Shown: piece by piece, positions 9,015 to 20,391 of the stretch | Layout: each line of letters starts with the position of its first letter | Numbering within the stretch: position 1 is the first letter of the stretch | Assembly (NCBI GenBank): GCA_003049485.1 | Contig: PYST01000390.1 | Coordinates: 1-33,226 of the forward strand | DNA length: 33,226 bases | Direction of reading: 5' to 3' | DNA from: Ophioceras dolichostomum | Taxonomy: Eukaryota; Ascomycota; Sordariomycetes; Magnaporthales; Ophioceraceae | Notes under the pieces: generated by a model | Told to the model about the DNA's origin: nothing | The model's database searches: none | The model's input: only the letters and a program-made list of their open reading frames with translations | Position numbers and translations under genes: made by a program

Positions 9015-12000
9015 ATGGACCCGATCACGGCCATCGGATTGGCGTCCAGCATCATCCCCTTCATTGACTTCGGCTGTAAGGTCATTGCCTGCGCCAAGGA
9101 AATCCGTGAATCGTCGACAGGGATATCGAGAGATGGCAAAAGCGCCGAGGCCATCACAACCGAAATGCGGGGACTCGTCTCTAAGCTCCAGACCCCGGCC
9201 GCAGACGCCAACGCCACGGACGAGGAAAGGGCTCTGTGCCGCATCGCTGGAGAATGCGATGCCATCGCCAAGGATATCGTCGCGCTTCTCGACAAAGGCA
9301 GGTCCAAGAAACAGGGGGCCAGCACGCTGGCCAGCCTCCAGGCCAGCTTGTTCTCTGCGAGGCATGACGGCGACTTTCGCAAGCTGCAAGCCAGACTGAA
9401 CGACTGCAGGGATCAGCTTCACCTCCAGTTTGATTATCTCACCAGGTTTGTCGCCCATGAGGGTCGCCCATTCACCAAATTGGCTGAAAGCGGCCGAAAG
9501 CTGACCTACTCTGATGCCCATCATCAGCTCTCAGAACCGCAAGAAACTCGATGCGATGGTCGCCCTAGGAGTCAGCGACTCATCCAGGATGCTCAGGATA
9601 GAGGAGCAAATCCAACACCTTTGTCAAAGGCCTGCAACGACCGCCCTCGACGATGAATCCCTTGTCCAACTGAAAGCCTTGCTGGGCGTCTCAAGCTCTT
9701 GTATCCAAGGGGTTGCTCGACGGCAAGTGATCGAGCAGCTAGACTCCCCCGATATGTCCCAGCGATTCGATGCGGTAGAGGATGCGCACACGCAGACGTT
9801 CTCCTGGCTTCTCTTGGATGAAGACGATTCAAGTGAAGATGGGGGCGAGGAGAGCCGGCTTCACTCCTTAGTCGGAACCTACCCATCATCAAACGTCACC
9901 CCGGTGGTTTCGAGCAGCTACCTAGGTTCGAGGCGCGACGACCATCACCACGCCATCGAGTCTGTCATGGACGATGCCAAGACCGCTGCCAAACACGACT
10001 TTCATCACTGGCTTCGGTCCGGCTCCGATATATTTTGGGTTGCGGGCAAGCTAGGGTCTGGCAAATCAACGATGATGAAACTTCTCTGTCGGCACGATCA
10101 GACGCGAGTTCTGCTTAGCGAGTGGGCCGGTAAGTCTCCGGCACTGTCTGTCACCATTTCAAGCGACATTATCTTATTACTTTGCTTACCCGTTCTCCTC
10201 TCTCACCCCAGGCCACCGAAAGCTCGTGCTTGCAGATTTCTTCTTCTGGAAGTTCGGCTCGAGGCTGCAGTCCACGTTGGCAGGACTGGTTCACTCGCTT
10301 CTCTACGGTATCATCACATCCACCCCGGACCTCATACCCGAATTATTTCCCGAGCTGTGGGGAGCTGCGCAAACCCTCGAAGCATCGCGCATCAATCCCG
10401 AGGAACACGACCTCCTTCGGGCATTCAAGAGGCTTGTCTCCAGTGTCAGCTCCTTCGACAAGTATCGATTCTGCTTCTTCATCGACGGGTTGGATGAATA
10501 CAGCGAAACGCCCAACTACGATCACAAGCATCTCGTCGGGCTTCTTCTCGACTGGGCAAAGTGGTCTCAAGGCAGCGTCAAACTCTGCGTGTCGAGCAGG
10601 GAGTACAACGTATACCTCAACGCGTTCGGAGATTGCCCCAAGATCCGTCTCCAGGATGTAACCCGATCAGATATGGAGCTCTACGCGATGGACCGGCTGC
10701 GACACATCGAGCCTCCTGAGGATGGAACGCGTTTAGCTTCGTCCGTCGTGGACCACTCCGGCGGTATATTCTTATGGGTCTCTCTGGTTACGATGCGCCT
10801 ACGGGAGCAATACGACAACGGGTATCCCTACGCCAGTCTTATACGCGAGCTCAACGCCCTGCCCAAGGAGCTTGAAACACTCTACACATACATCATCGAC
10901 ACACAGCCTGACTCCGACCGCAAAAGAGCGTACAGGACGTTCGCGATGGCCATGGTCGGACAACGCGAGGACGAGGAAGACATTGATATGCTAAGCCCAT
11001 TGTCCTATTTCTTTTTCGAAAGATATCTAGAGAATCCACGCTTTGCCGTCCAAGACATCCAGGCGAACAACATCCGACCGCGACCTTCCGATGATGAGGT
11101 TGTTAGCATGGTCGATCTAGCTCGCCGGCAGCTTAACGGTTGCTGCAAGGGATTGCTTGAAATCGTCGCCGGTCAGAGAGATTCTTACGATTTGGGCCCG
11201 CCCGAGACGAGTGGGAGCAACTCAGAAACCATTCGTCACGCTGTTGAGAAGAGGATCGTTTTCACCCACCGCTCGGTTGTGGAGTTTCTTACTCCAAGGG
11301 TAGCCTCAGAGCGAGATGGTCTGCTGATGGGCTTCGACGCGCTGGACGCTGTATCCAATCTTCTTCTGGTCGAAGTGTCACTCGACCTTGCTGTCTGGAA
11401 TGATCGTTTCACCAAGAAATGGCTGCTTCGGTCAATTCACCGAGCCGACGAAGCGCCATACCCGTTCGTCGAGGCATGGGCCAAGGCAGTTGTCCCAGCA
11501 AGGAAGCGCATGGCCCGTCGAAGCTCGCAACCCGACGATCAACCTGTTGAAAGCAGTACGGCACTGCATCCGCATTTCACAACCTCCGACAATGTGGCAT
11601 CCCGATTACGCGATATCTATTACAGGCCGCAGCATCCAATCTATAACCTAGCGGCATTTGGCCAACTGTCCTACGTGCGGTGGAAGCTCTCACGGGAATC
11701 CGATCCGAAATTGTGTTCTTACGGGGCTCTCCTGGTGTTGATGATGGGAGGGGTCCAGCCAGTAGCGGAAGTTTCACTCACGCTCGACCTCCTCCTTCGC
11801 CTAGGCTTATCCGCAGACGAGTGCATCACACACTTCTGTACGCTCATCATTAATTACGATCCACAGGAAGATACTACAACCCCTTGGCATTTCTCCCTGG
11901 TTAACGCTCGGGTAGAAGAAGCCTACGCAGCCTTCGACCGACGGCAGATGGAGGTTGCTGGCATATATCTCGAAAAGTTTCTCGAGAATGGTGCTGACCG

Positions 12001-12241
12001 ACGCGTGGAGTGCCGCCTAGTTGACGGCGAACTGGTTATCACTGCTGGTGCTGCTCAAACACAGCAGCGCTACCGTCTCCTTAAGACCCCGGTGGGGCAA
12101 GACTACGAGGCAGGGTCGCTCGAGGAATTCATCAATTCCTTGCAATTGCCCAACAAGGCCCGGCTCTTGGAGCTCTGTATGGACAAGAAGGGGAAGACGA
12201 CGCTCAGTGAGTCGCGCCTAGCGCCAGAGCCTGTATTGTAA
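9015..12241 (+). CDS. NACHT STAND (NLR-like) protein, 1020 aa
   Basis: Exons 9015-9445, 9528-10129 and 10212-12241. Both introns are 82 nt (GTTTGT...CAG; GTAAGT...CAG) and the joins restore frame (AG|C Ser, G|GC Gly). I start at 9015 because MDPITAIGLAS opens the fungal N-terminal domain common to these proteins; an in-frame ATG at 8877 would add 46 residues. Residues 1 to about 190 are that helical N-terminal domain. A NACHT NTPase follows: Walker A GKLGSGKST at 317-325 and Walker B FFIDGLDEY with D436, D439 and E440. Then comes a sensor-2-like SSREYN and the helical region usual after fungal NACHT domains (DUF7791-like). The C-terminus has no clear ankyrin, WD or TPR array, so the sensor part is divergent. 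Such proteins act as cytoplasmic sensors in heterokaryon incompatibility and immunity. It converges on the HeLo-pseudokinase gene, and the stop codon lies inside an inverted repeat. Confidence 0.88.
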
Positions 12242-12372
12242 TGTAATGTAGTGTCCTTTGTATTGTATTTCCAACCTATTCGCGAGTGCTTTACGTGGTC
12301 GCCTACCGTACGCGGCAGGTAGCGCGGTATCAGATACAATACAAAAGACATTTCAAGACATTACATTACATG
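12237..12372. repeat. Long inverted repeat between convergent genes
   Basis: The left arm (12237-12270, starting TGTAATGTAATGT and containing TTTGTATTGTAT) is matched by the reverse complement of the right arm (12333-12370, ending ACATTACATTACA), apart from a few extra bases. The loop is about 62 nt and contains a smaller CTACC...GGTAG hairpin. The left arm includes the TAA stop (12239-12241) of the STAND gene. It could be a MITE relic or a two-way 3' processing/termination structure for the two convergent genes. The rest of the gap to 12559 shows nothing else. Confidence 0.75.
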
Positions 12373-12559
12373 CCCTGTAGGCTAGCACAATGGGCGCCAG
12401 TGGCCACAGAGAGCTGAAGCCCGCCACCCTTTGCGGGCCGAAATCGGACACATTTGGTAGCCTTCGGACGGCGTTCGGGCGGTGATACTAGTTTTAGTCT
12501 ACGTGATCTGATGTTCTTACAAGCAAGCCTGTCATCATGCGTACTACTCTCACAATGCT

Positions 12560-14431
12560 CTACACCCGACACCTGCTCAACTGAAGCACCACAGCATCCC
12601 AAAACTCCAAATCCTGACCATCAGCATCAAGCCCACGTAGCAAACTGACGACCACATCGGTGTATATCTTTCCCATCTCGGCGTCCAACTTGCGTGCTTT
12701 GCTCACCATATACTCTCGCCAAGCCTCCCGCCAACCCTCTCCCACGAACTTGCGATTAGAGTACTTCTTGATGTCACTCAGCAGTCTCCAATACCCAATC
12801 TCGAGCAACAAACAGCCGAGCTGATAGTGGTCGTACTCTTGCTTGAACCTCTCCCGAGGTCTTGCCCTGTGTCCTTCCACACGGGCATCGTCATCACCCT
12901 GATCATCAGTCGGCGCGAACCACCCTGGGTGCAAGTACAGCTCCGAGTCGGACTCCTGACTGAACACAGTCTCGGTCATCTGGCCCTTCGCTGCGGCGCG
13001 AGCGTAGTCCCACCCGAGGAGAAAGGGCTCTCCCACGGCCCTCGCGTTGGCCTGGAAGAAGACCACGTTCTCCGGCCTCAAGCCCTTGTGGAACCAGCGG
13101 CAGTTGTGGATTGACAGCAGCGCGTGGGCGAGGCCCAGGGCCAGCTTGAAGCGATCGCCTAGGACTGGCTTTCCGACGGTTGGCTGAGGCGGCGTTGAAG
13201 TTGATGAAGTTGATGACGAGGGGCACGGCGGGGGTGGGTTCCGAACCAGAAGCGACCGCAATGTTCGCATCTTGTCTGGCTGCGAGATGCCGGAGAGGCG
13301 ATACACGATGCCGACGCGGCCCATGCCGCTGTCGTTCAGGCTGTTGTCCTCGAAGAAGCCTGGAGAAGAGAGGACGTTGTCCATGAATGAAGGCGGCGCG
13401 TTGAGGATGGCAGTGATGTCGCTGATGCGGAGGATCACCTCGCCGCGGGTGATGCGATTGGGGTTGTACTCTTTCCACTCGACCAGGACGGTCTCGGCCT
13501 CCTCGCCTGCCCCAAATGTGGTCGTATGCCTCGCGGGTTGTTGTTCAGTCATCTCGGCACCGCTTAGGTCAGAAAAGTCGGTGATCGGGAGCATGCGCTT
13601 CATCTTCTGCGCCTTGGTCTCACGCGCCAGGCCGCCGACAAACTCCCTAGCTGCAGCCGTCTCCGACATCCGCAGCTTCAGCTGCTCTTGGCGGAAGGCA
13701 CCATCCGCCTCTTCGCCTGTCGAGCCTGGTGTTCGTTGATACTTGTGGCGGAACTCATCAGTGCTCAACCGGCTTGCGACGGCGTCGTACAGCAGCGTCC
13801 CCAGTTGAGGTACCGTCAGGTTGAAGAGTGCGTCGTTCTGCCGCTCGATTTCATCAACTGCGAGAGCAAGCTTCTGGCGGTCCTTGAACGACCACGCCGC
13901 CTTCTTCGCGAGCGACACACTCTGCACCGTCGCGCTGCGCTCTTCGTATTCAGTCTTCGCATGAGATACCACGGTCGAGTTGGTGGGCCGTGAGGTGAGG
14001 TCGAACAGCATTATCGAAGTGTCTGACTGGACTCGGGCCGCATCTGCATTCGCGACGACGCCGCTGCCACTACCTCCTGCTCCGCCACTGAGATGCGAGG
14101 GAGAAGTCGGCGCGTAGCGACTGAGGATCTTCTCCCCGTCTTCCTGAAGGTCCTTAATCTTGAACATGTGCGTCATGACGGCATTGACCCAGTATGGTGG
14201 CATCTCGCCCACGCCTGCACCCTCGCCGGTGGAACTCAGCACCACAAGGTTGTGAATGCGACCAAACACAAAGAGACGTGCGTCCGCTTCGTGGACGCGA
14301 GTTTCGAGGTTAGCGACATCGTGTCCCATTTCCCGGATGCTGCCCAACACTCGCGTCAGTGATTTGTAGTTGTCGACGCATGCCTCGTAGGTGCCACGAA
14401 GCGACACCTTGACGCTGATTTGGACGGCCAT
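12560..14431 (-). CDS. HeLo-like domain plus pseudokinase, 623 aa
   Basis: Single exon, ATG at 14431. Residues about 10-110 are helical with a pattern like the fungal HeLo (prion-inhibition and propagation) domain: YEACVDNYKSL, then LETRVHEADARLFVFGR. A Gly/Ser linker and a coiled-coil-like stretch (about 165-280) follow. Residues about 300-620 are kinase-like in the style of fungal HeLo-kinases: VLVEWKEY with K320; HKGLRPEN at 448-455, where HRD is H-K-G and the catalytic Asp is lost; LLGWDYAR at 471-478 in place of DFG; YLHPGW; and YDHYQLGCLLLEIGYW at 533-548. So it is a pseudokinase. HeLo domains of HET-S type insert into membranes and kill cells; that this protein does so is inferred. It is divergent from the kinase-ankyrin gene and convergent with the STAND gene. 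The N-terminal call is by eye and less sure than the kinase fold. Confidence 0.83.
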   Translation of the reverse strand: MAVQISVKVSLRGTYEACVDNYKSLTRVLGSIREMGHDVANLETRVHEADARLFVFGRIHNLVVLSSTGEGAGVGEMPPYWVNAVMTHMFKIKDLQEDGEKILSRYAPTSPSHLSGGAGGSGSGVVANADAARVQSDTSIMLFDLTSRPTNSTVVSHAKTEYEERSATVQSVSLAKKAAWSFKDRQKLALAVDEIERQNDALFNLTVPQLGTLLYDAVASRLSTDEFRHKYQRTPGSTGEEADGAFRQEQLKLRMSETAAAREFVGGLARETKAQKMKRMLPITDFSDLSGAEMTEQQPARHTTTFGAGEEAETVLVEWKEYNPNRITRGEVILRISDITAILNAPPSFMDNVLSSPGFFEDNSLNDSGMGRVGIVYRLSGISQPDKMRTLRSLLVRNPPPPCPSSSTSSTSTPPQPTVGKPVLGDRFKLALGLAHALLSIHNCRWFHKGLRPENVVFFQANARAVGEPFLLGWDYARAAAKGQMTETVFSQESDSELYLHPGWFAPTDDQGDDDARVEGHRARPRERFKQEYDHYQLGCLLLEIGYWRLLSDIKKYSNRKFVGEGWREAWREYMVSKARKLDAEMGKIYTDVVVSLLRGLDADGQDLEFWDAVVLQLSRCRV

Positions 14432-14888
14432 TGTAAAGAACTCGATGCAAAAAAAAAAAATTGATTTGGCAAGAGTTAGATGTATCTGCGCAGCATGTGT
14501 TGGTCGTTGATCTTGATCGGCTTGGGCAACGGTGTAAGTTTGGGGTCCTGATGATTATCAGGAATATTTCTACACTTCTGATGATGCATATGACGGTGGT
14601 GTGGTGGTGTGGTTGCGTTTTCGGCTGGAGGGGCTCAGCCCCCAACTCGTTACGAATCGGAAAGGCTGGACTGCAGATCACCTGAGAGGCGTCGAGGTTC
14701 GTCGGGCATCATCAGACAACTCCAAGTACGGTGTAGTCGTGTGGCCACTGTCGTTCGACCGCGTGAATAGGCCACAACAAAGAGCTTGTTTGGCCGCCCA
14801 CCCGTCTTTCAGAATTCCTTGCTGTCAACTCTGTTGCGATAGCATCAGCAAAGACGGTATCAGGTACGAACCCACCAATTCATCGGGC
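14432..14888. promoter_or_regulatory. Shared promoter of the pseudokinase and kinase-ankyrin genes
   Basis: This 457-bp gap lies between divergent start codons. A run of A at 14449-14460 is a poly-T tract in the leader of the minus-strand gene. The middle has a GATGAT/TGATGATGCATATGA-type stretch and a TGGTGGTGTGGTGGTGTGG run (about 14594-14614). No clear TATA box is seen on the plus side. The arrangement would allow co-regulation of the two kinase-fold genes. Confidence 0.4.
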
Positions 14889-17800
14889 ATGGCGACAAAT
14901 TTGACCGCCCAAAGCACCCCTTTCACGGAATCGTTGCTCGCCGGGTCCTCCGCCGTCGGTGCCCGCGATGCCCGCGACGCCCGCGATGGACCTCACAATG
15001 AGGGCCTTGTCGACCCGCGATCCGACATTCTCGGCCTCATCGACCTCGACGCCTTTGCGCGACTGCAAAACACCATGACGCAGGTCGGGGAGGGCCATCA
15101 CCTCGGGTCTCCGACCTCTACCGGGTCCCTTTTGCTCGGGCAGGGCGCGTCGTATTCGGTGCGGCGCGTCTCCTACCGCGACTTTATGCACAGCATTGAC
15201 TCTTCCGACGATCCATTTGACCCCTCCAAACGTTACGTTGTGGTGAAGCAGCCGTTGCTTGACATAAAGGCTTGGAAGCGCGATGAGGAGCTGAAGCGCG
15301 ATAAGATGTTGGAGGACGACAAGGAGTTCGAGCGCCGCCTGTACGCTGTCATGCTAGAGCTACGGATTCTGTCACACGCAGCCATCAAGAAGCATCCGAA
15401 CATCGTCAAGCTGCACCACTTCATGTGGGACACGCAGAACCACGCATCCGCCCTGGCGCCGTCGCTCATCCTCGAATACGCCGACCTCGGGACGCTGAGT
15501 GACTTCCAGGACCCTGATGCCGCACAGCCGTTGCCCGAGCAGACGAAGTTGGGCCTCTGCTGCGATGTGGCGGAAGGTCTCTCATTCCTGCACAAGTGTG
15601 GCATCATACATGGCGATGTCAAGAGCAGGTCAGTCTTCTCAGGCAAACAAAATCGTCTGCACACACTAATGTATTCATAACCAATACAGAAACGTGTTGC
15701 TCTTCCGCGACGGCAAAGGGATTCGCGCAAAGCTGTCGGACTTCGGTAAACTGTCCTGCGTTGCTCTCAACCCCTTGAGCCTCACTCTTGTCTGCTCCTC
15801 GCTGATGACTGGGACTGGACATAGGTTGCTCTCTGATCGAGGTGTTCGACGAACCAGGCGCACGCCATCAATGCCTACCTGGTAGAACTATTCCGTGGGA
15901 TGCGCCCGAGCCCATCACTCTCAGGGACGCCCTTGGCCTGCGTCGCACCGACATCTACTCGTATGGCCTCCTGGCGTGGCGGATCATGTGCGATGGCAGG
16001 AAGCCATACAAGTGTCTCTGTCAGGAGCGCTCTCAAGGCGCAATCATGCCCCTCAGCCACGGCAGCGCTGCAGCCCGCACTCTATCTGATGATGGCTTCC
16101 AACTTCTCAAACACGACACCGAAGACCGCTTGCTCCAGGCCGCCATAGATTGCATAAGCGCTGTGTCTGGGTCGGAGACCGCCTTGCGGCTGTGCCGACG
16201 GCTGTTTCGACTTACCCTCCGAGTCGATCCATCACGTCGTGCTCGCAGCATGGACGAGATTGTCACCGCGCTCCGAGACGATGGCCTTGCCTCGCACGAG
16301 CAGGAGCAACTGGGCTTTACCGCTGAGCCCCTAAGACGAGGCGACTTCGGACTCACATCGCCTTCTGTAAGCACCACAGCTCCAATGCAAATATGCTGAA
16401 GCCGCGAGCGTTTTGGACGGTATCAGTTAACCACTAGGTAATGGCATGACAGTTCCCCGCTAGCATTTATCGAATCCGGACTGCTCCGCCAACCTTCCGC
16501 ACCCTCATCTGCGACCAGCTTGAACGAATGTCAAGAACAGCCCCTGACGAGAAGCAACGGGCCACAGCTTTGCTCGCCCTCGCCGTCTGCCACGAGCAAG
16601 GTCTTCACCCATCTGCCTCTTATGCAGCAATACCTTCTTCTGCACCGACTTCGACGCAACTCCCACCGGCAGTCAATAACCTAATCCAAGCTTCGCGGTT
16701 CGGAAACCCTCTCGCTCAGAGCCTCACCTTCAGCTCACTGCGTTCCCACGGCCTGCTGGATGCCGTGGAAAGGGCTGAACTCTCCGGGTGGCTCGTGTCT
16801 TCCATGGGCTGTGGTTCCATAAGAGCACGAGAGGATCTCGAAACGCACGATCACCTTCTATTTGACCGGACTGTCGCGTCAATCTTGCACGGACGGGAGA
16901 GGGTCGCATCTGGGCTCACGACACTCAAGAATGAGAACGGAATCATGAGTGCAGAAGCTTTGTCCCCTGCGCAGATCGAAATCCTCGATCTAGCCGCAAG
17001 GGCAGCTCTCGGCCAGCCAGGTCTCTCGCCACTGCACACTACTGCCTACCTAGGTGCCTTGGGCACCTGCGAAACGCTACTCGAAGGCCTTGACGTCGCA
17101 CCCAGAGCTCTCGCAAGCGTCACTCCAAGCCGCGAAACGCCATTGCACTTTGCAGCCAAAGGCGGCCAAGTCTCAACCGCAAGGCTGCTCCTCCAACGTG
17201 GAGCCGATGTCAACGCTCAGACCAAAGGCGGCGCGACTGCCCTTCACCTAGCCCTGATGTCGTTCCACGCTACCAAGATGGTCGCACTCCTACTCGAGAA
17301 TGGTGCGGATCCAAACATCTTGTCTGACACAACCCTTGAAGGAATCCCGGATCGCTGTGACTATTTCCTGCCGGCTGATGGCTCCCCACTTCACTTCGCT
17401 GTATCATGCGAAGACGAGACAACGAGCAAGATCTTGCTGGAAGCGGGAGCCAACCCGAATATGAAGAGTGCCCGGGGAATAACGCCACTGCAGGTGGCTC
17501 TCGGCAGCCACTCGCTTCCGCTGCTCAAGCTCATCGTGCCCTATGCAACCACCAACCCAGACTGCCTCCCCGACTTCCACAGCATTTATCCGTTTCTCGT
17601 CGGTTACTTCACAACTTCTATGACGAAAACCGTCCGATGGCACGGGGATCAGATCGCATCCGTACAGGATGCCGTGGAATGCTTCAGGTCGGCGGGCGGA
17701 ATCGACCTCGATGATCGTGGAATTTTGGCATGGGCTCTCGATTCGGACAACGCCGTGCTCGTCGACCATTACCTCGGCAAGCTGAAGGACGCGGGACAGC

Positions 17801-20045
17801 TCACTCCTTACCGATACAGGGGCTTTGGCTGGCGGACTACAGGGATGATTGTCGATGTGCCAATTGCACCGGACCTCGCTGTCCTGCTTGGCAACTCGAT
17901 TGGTTCATCTAGCCCCGCGGTCATCTTGGCCATCATCAAGCACATGGCCACGCCGTTTGCAAGCGACCGCGGGTCGCACGGCGCTCCTTTCCTAAATGGA
18001 CTGGGGTTACGTCCCCTAACCACACTCCAAGACGTCAAGACCATCGCCTCTGTCCTTGTGGCTGCTGGTGCTGACCCGCATTCGGTCGACGAGCACGGAA
18101 ACGGGCCCCTGAGCTTTGCGGTGAACTTCAACAACTACGACGCCGTCGACGCGCTCCTCGACTACCCTCTTTCCATGGCTGACGTGCAGGATGCGCTGAG
18201 AAAGTGCATTAGCAAGAGCAATTCGCAGAGTGCGACCCGGATGATGCGATCCATCATACAAAAGTGCCCTCAGGTCCTCGTACCGCCACCTCGAGAGCCC
18301 GGCTTGGACCCCATAAACCAGGACGGCTTCCTCTTGGGAGATCGCAGTAACTACATCTGGCTGCTCTGCGGCACCTGGGAGTTTGGCCGGGACGACGCCA
18401 TCAACTCCGCGCGTCTCGGAGACGCTATCCAGAAGCTCACAACCTCCAAGCGCCTTCCAAGCGGCATCGACGTACTACGTCGCCTGGTGAACGAGGAGGA
18501 TATCTTCATGCAAACAGCTCTGCATCATGCCGCACGGTCCGGGAACGCTGAAGCAACAGCGATGTTACTGGAGTCTGGTGTTGCCGATGTCAACTACAGC
18601 GGACACTTTGGACTGGACGCGACGGCACTGCCTGACATACCAAACCTGGGACTGGACCACGACTCACTTCCTGCGCTGGAAGGAATGAGGCTGACAGATG
18701 GCACGCAGACAACTGAGGGCGGCAACACACAGTCCGACGAGATGAGTAGATTCATCAGCGCGACGAATAGGGGACAGACTCCCCTTGACTGCGCCATGTC
18801 GCGTAACTGGGAGAGATCGATCCTACTCTGGATGGAGGAAGACCGCGCGTTCCTCCAAGGGCTTCGAGATGCAGGTGGTGCACGCAAGGAGGAGCGCGAG
18901 TACAACCAGCGGACGGCGGAAGTAATACGAGAGCTGCGTGAGCATGGGGGCAAGACGAAGGACGAGCTATTCGGTTTGCCAGACCGAAAGGTGACGGGCC
19001 GAAACTCTGTTCCATCCGGACAGCCTTCAACAGCACGTCCCGTCAATATCAGAAGCGAGGCATCTAAACCCGATATCAGTCTCGAGACCGGCGACGCTGT
19101 CACCACCGAGTCCGTAGATTCGGTCAAGCCTGGCCCAGTACTTACGCTTCCGTCCCATATTCCAGCCCTCACGCCAGCCGGAGCCCAAGCTGAAAGGAAG
19201 ATCATGCGGATGTTTTCCCTCACCTGCGGCCTCCCGTCGTTCCAGATGACGTCCTCAGCGTACCCCCGTCTGACAATCGGAAACGACCCAGACCGGCCAC
19301 CTCTGTCCAGTCTCTCCACGCGATTTGCTGAGCGGTTCACGACAATCCTCGCAGATATGAAAGAGCTCATCCCATCGCAAGGCAACTCGGCCGCCACTCA
19401 TAGCGCCTCCGACCCTTGGGATGGTCTCCAAACCACCCTCAATATATTTTCGGCGTGGGACAAACAACAGGGGGTATCTGATGGCAGAGTGGACTCGATA
19501 CTGCTCGCAAGTCTGCCATCCCAGACGGTGATACTCGCTGCAGCTGTGTTTGCCTGCCTTGCGGAGGTGGATCGCTCCCTGCAGTTTATCCAAGAGCTGG
19601 TCGAGAAGACGAGGAAGCGGGAGAGGATACCCATTGAGTAAGATACCTCACAAACCAAACCGACAACCTCTCCATTGCAGTCAAACAGTATTACGGAGTC
19701 GATGACTAACACCGACACGCACACCCTACCACTGTGCCTTCTGACAGCTTCAGGGTCCGCTTCGGGGAGTTCCTGGAAGACCTGAGGAAAGCAGTGGACG
19801 CTTTGGCGCAGGAAGAGTCAGACCTGCGGACACTAGCGGATCTAGCTGATGAGAGATTCCGGGGTTGCGGAGACGCAGAGCAGGTCCCCGTTCCCAATGC
19901 TTTGATGTCACGCCAGATGCAGCTAGAGAAAAAGAACGCGGTGGACGAGCAACAGTTTGTCGTGCAGTCAAGCAAGGTGGCATTTAGGGCTGATCGATAC
20001 GCATCCACCGAGTTGCCTGCTCCCGAACGCCAGGCCCAGAGGTGA
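14889..20045 (+). CDS. Non-RD protein kinase fused to ankyrin repeats, 1606 aa
   Basis: Five exons: 14889-15628, 15690-15745, 15825-16366, 16453-19637, 19748-20045. Introns of 61, 79, 86 and 110 nt all have GT...AG and give an uninterrupted frame, so kinase and ankyrin parts are one gene. The kinase domain (about 75-420) has every catalytic element: GQGASYSV loop, VVVK with K120, a Glu in the LELRILSH helix, HGDVKSRN with D243, DFG at 264-266, a WDAPE P+1 loop and DIYSYGLL. Gly replaces Arg in HRD, a non-RD kinase. A Sel1-like linker (near 480) leads into ankyrin repeats: a clear block at about 636-800 (TPLHFAAKGG, ATALHLAL, SPLHFAVS) and scattered ones near 990, 1130 and 1220. The last exon adds an acidic helical tail. 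No signal or membrane segment. Likely a cytoplasmic sensor or signalling kinase; the partner is unknown. Confidence 0.88.
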
Positions 20046-20215
20046 CGTCGTCGATTGATGATCCACATCCTGGTTGGCCAGCATGCAGATCCCTTGGAGA
20101 GAATACCGGGCCTGCAAGTTGGCGGCCGCGACAGAAACAGGAAATTCGATGTGAATTACATCAGGACTGACAAAGAGATCCCTCGTTGTCAACGAAGAAG
20201 ATGAGCTCCGAAACG

Positions 20216-20225
20216 TATTTATAAG
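20216..20225 (+). promoter_or_regulatory. TATA-like box of the small glycine-rich gene
   Basis: TATTTATAAG lies 167 nt upstream of the ATG at 20392, followed by a C/A-rich leader. The rest of 20046-20391 shows no gene. Confidence 0.45.
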
Positions 20226-20391
20226 CTGGCATTCTGTTCGTACCAGCATTGGTCCAGTCCTCCTAATTCATCATCAAACACACTTCGGACATCAACCCCA
20301 TCCATCTAACAACAGCTCTCTTCCCACAACGACGCCAACTCTGTCAAACAAAACAATCGCCCCATAACCAACCTCTACGCCACACGCAAAA

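Noticed and set aside
8937..9524. Open frame of 195 codons antisense to the STAND N-terminus
   Set aside because: Antisense shadow; the plus strand has a clear domain and correct splice sites.
18594..19397. Open frame of 267 codons antisense to the kinase-ankyrin gene
   Set aside because: Shadow of the real coding strand in GC-rich DNA; no family features.
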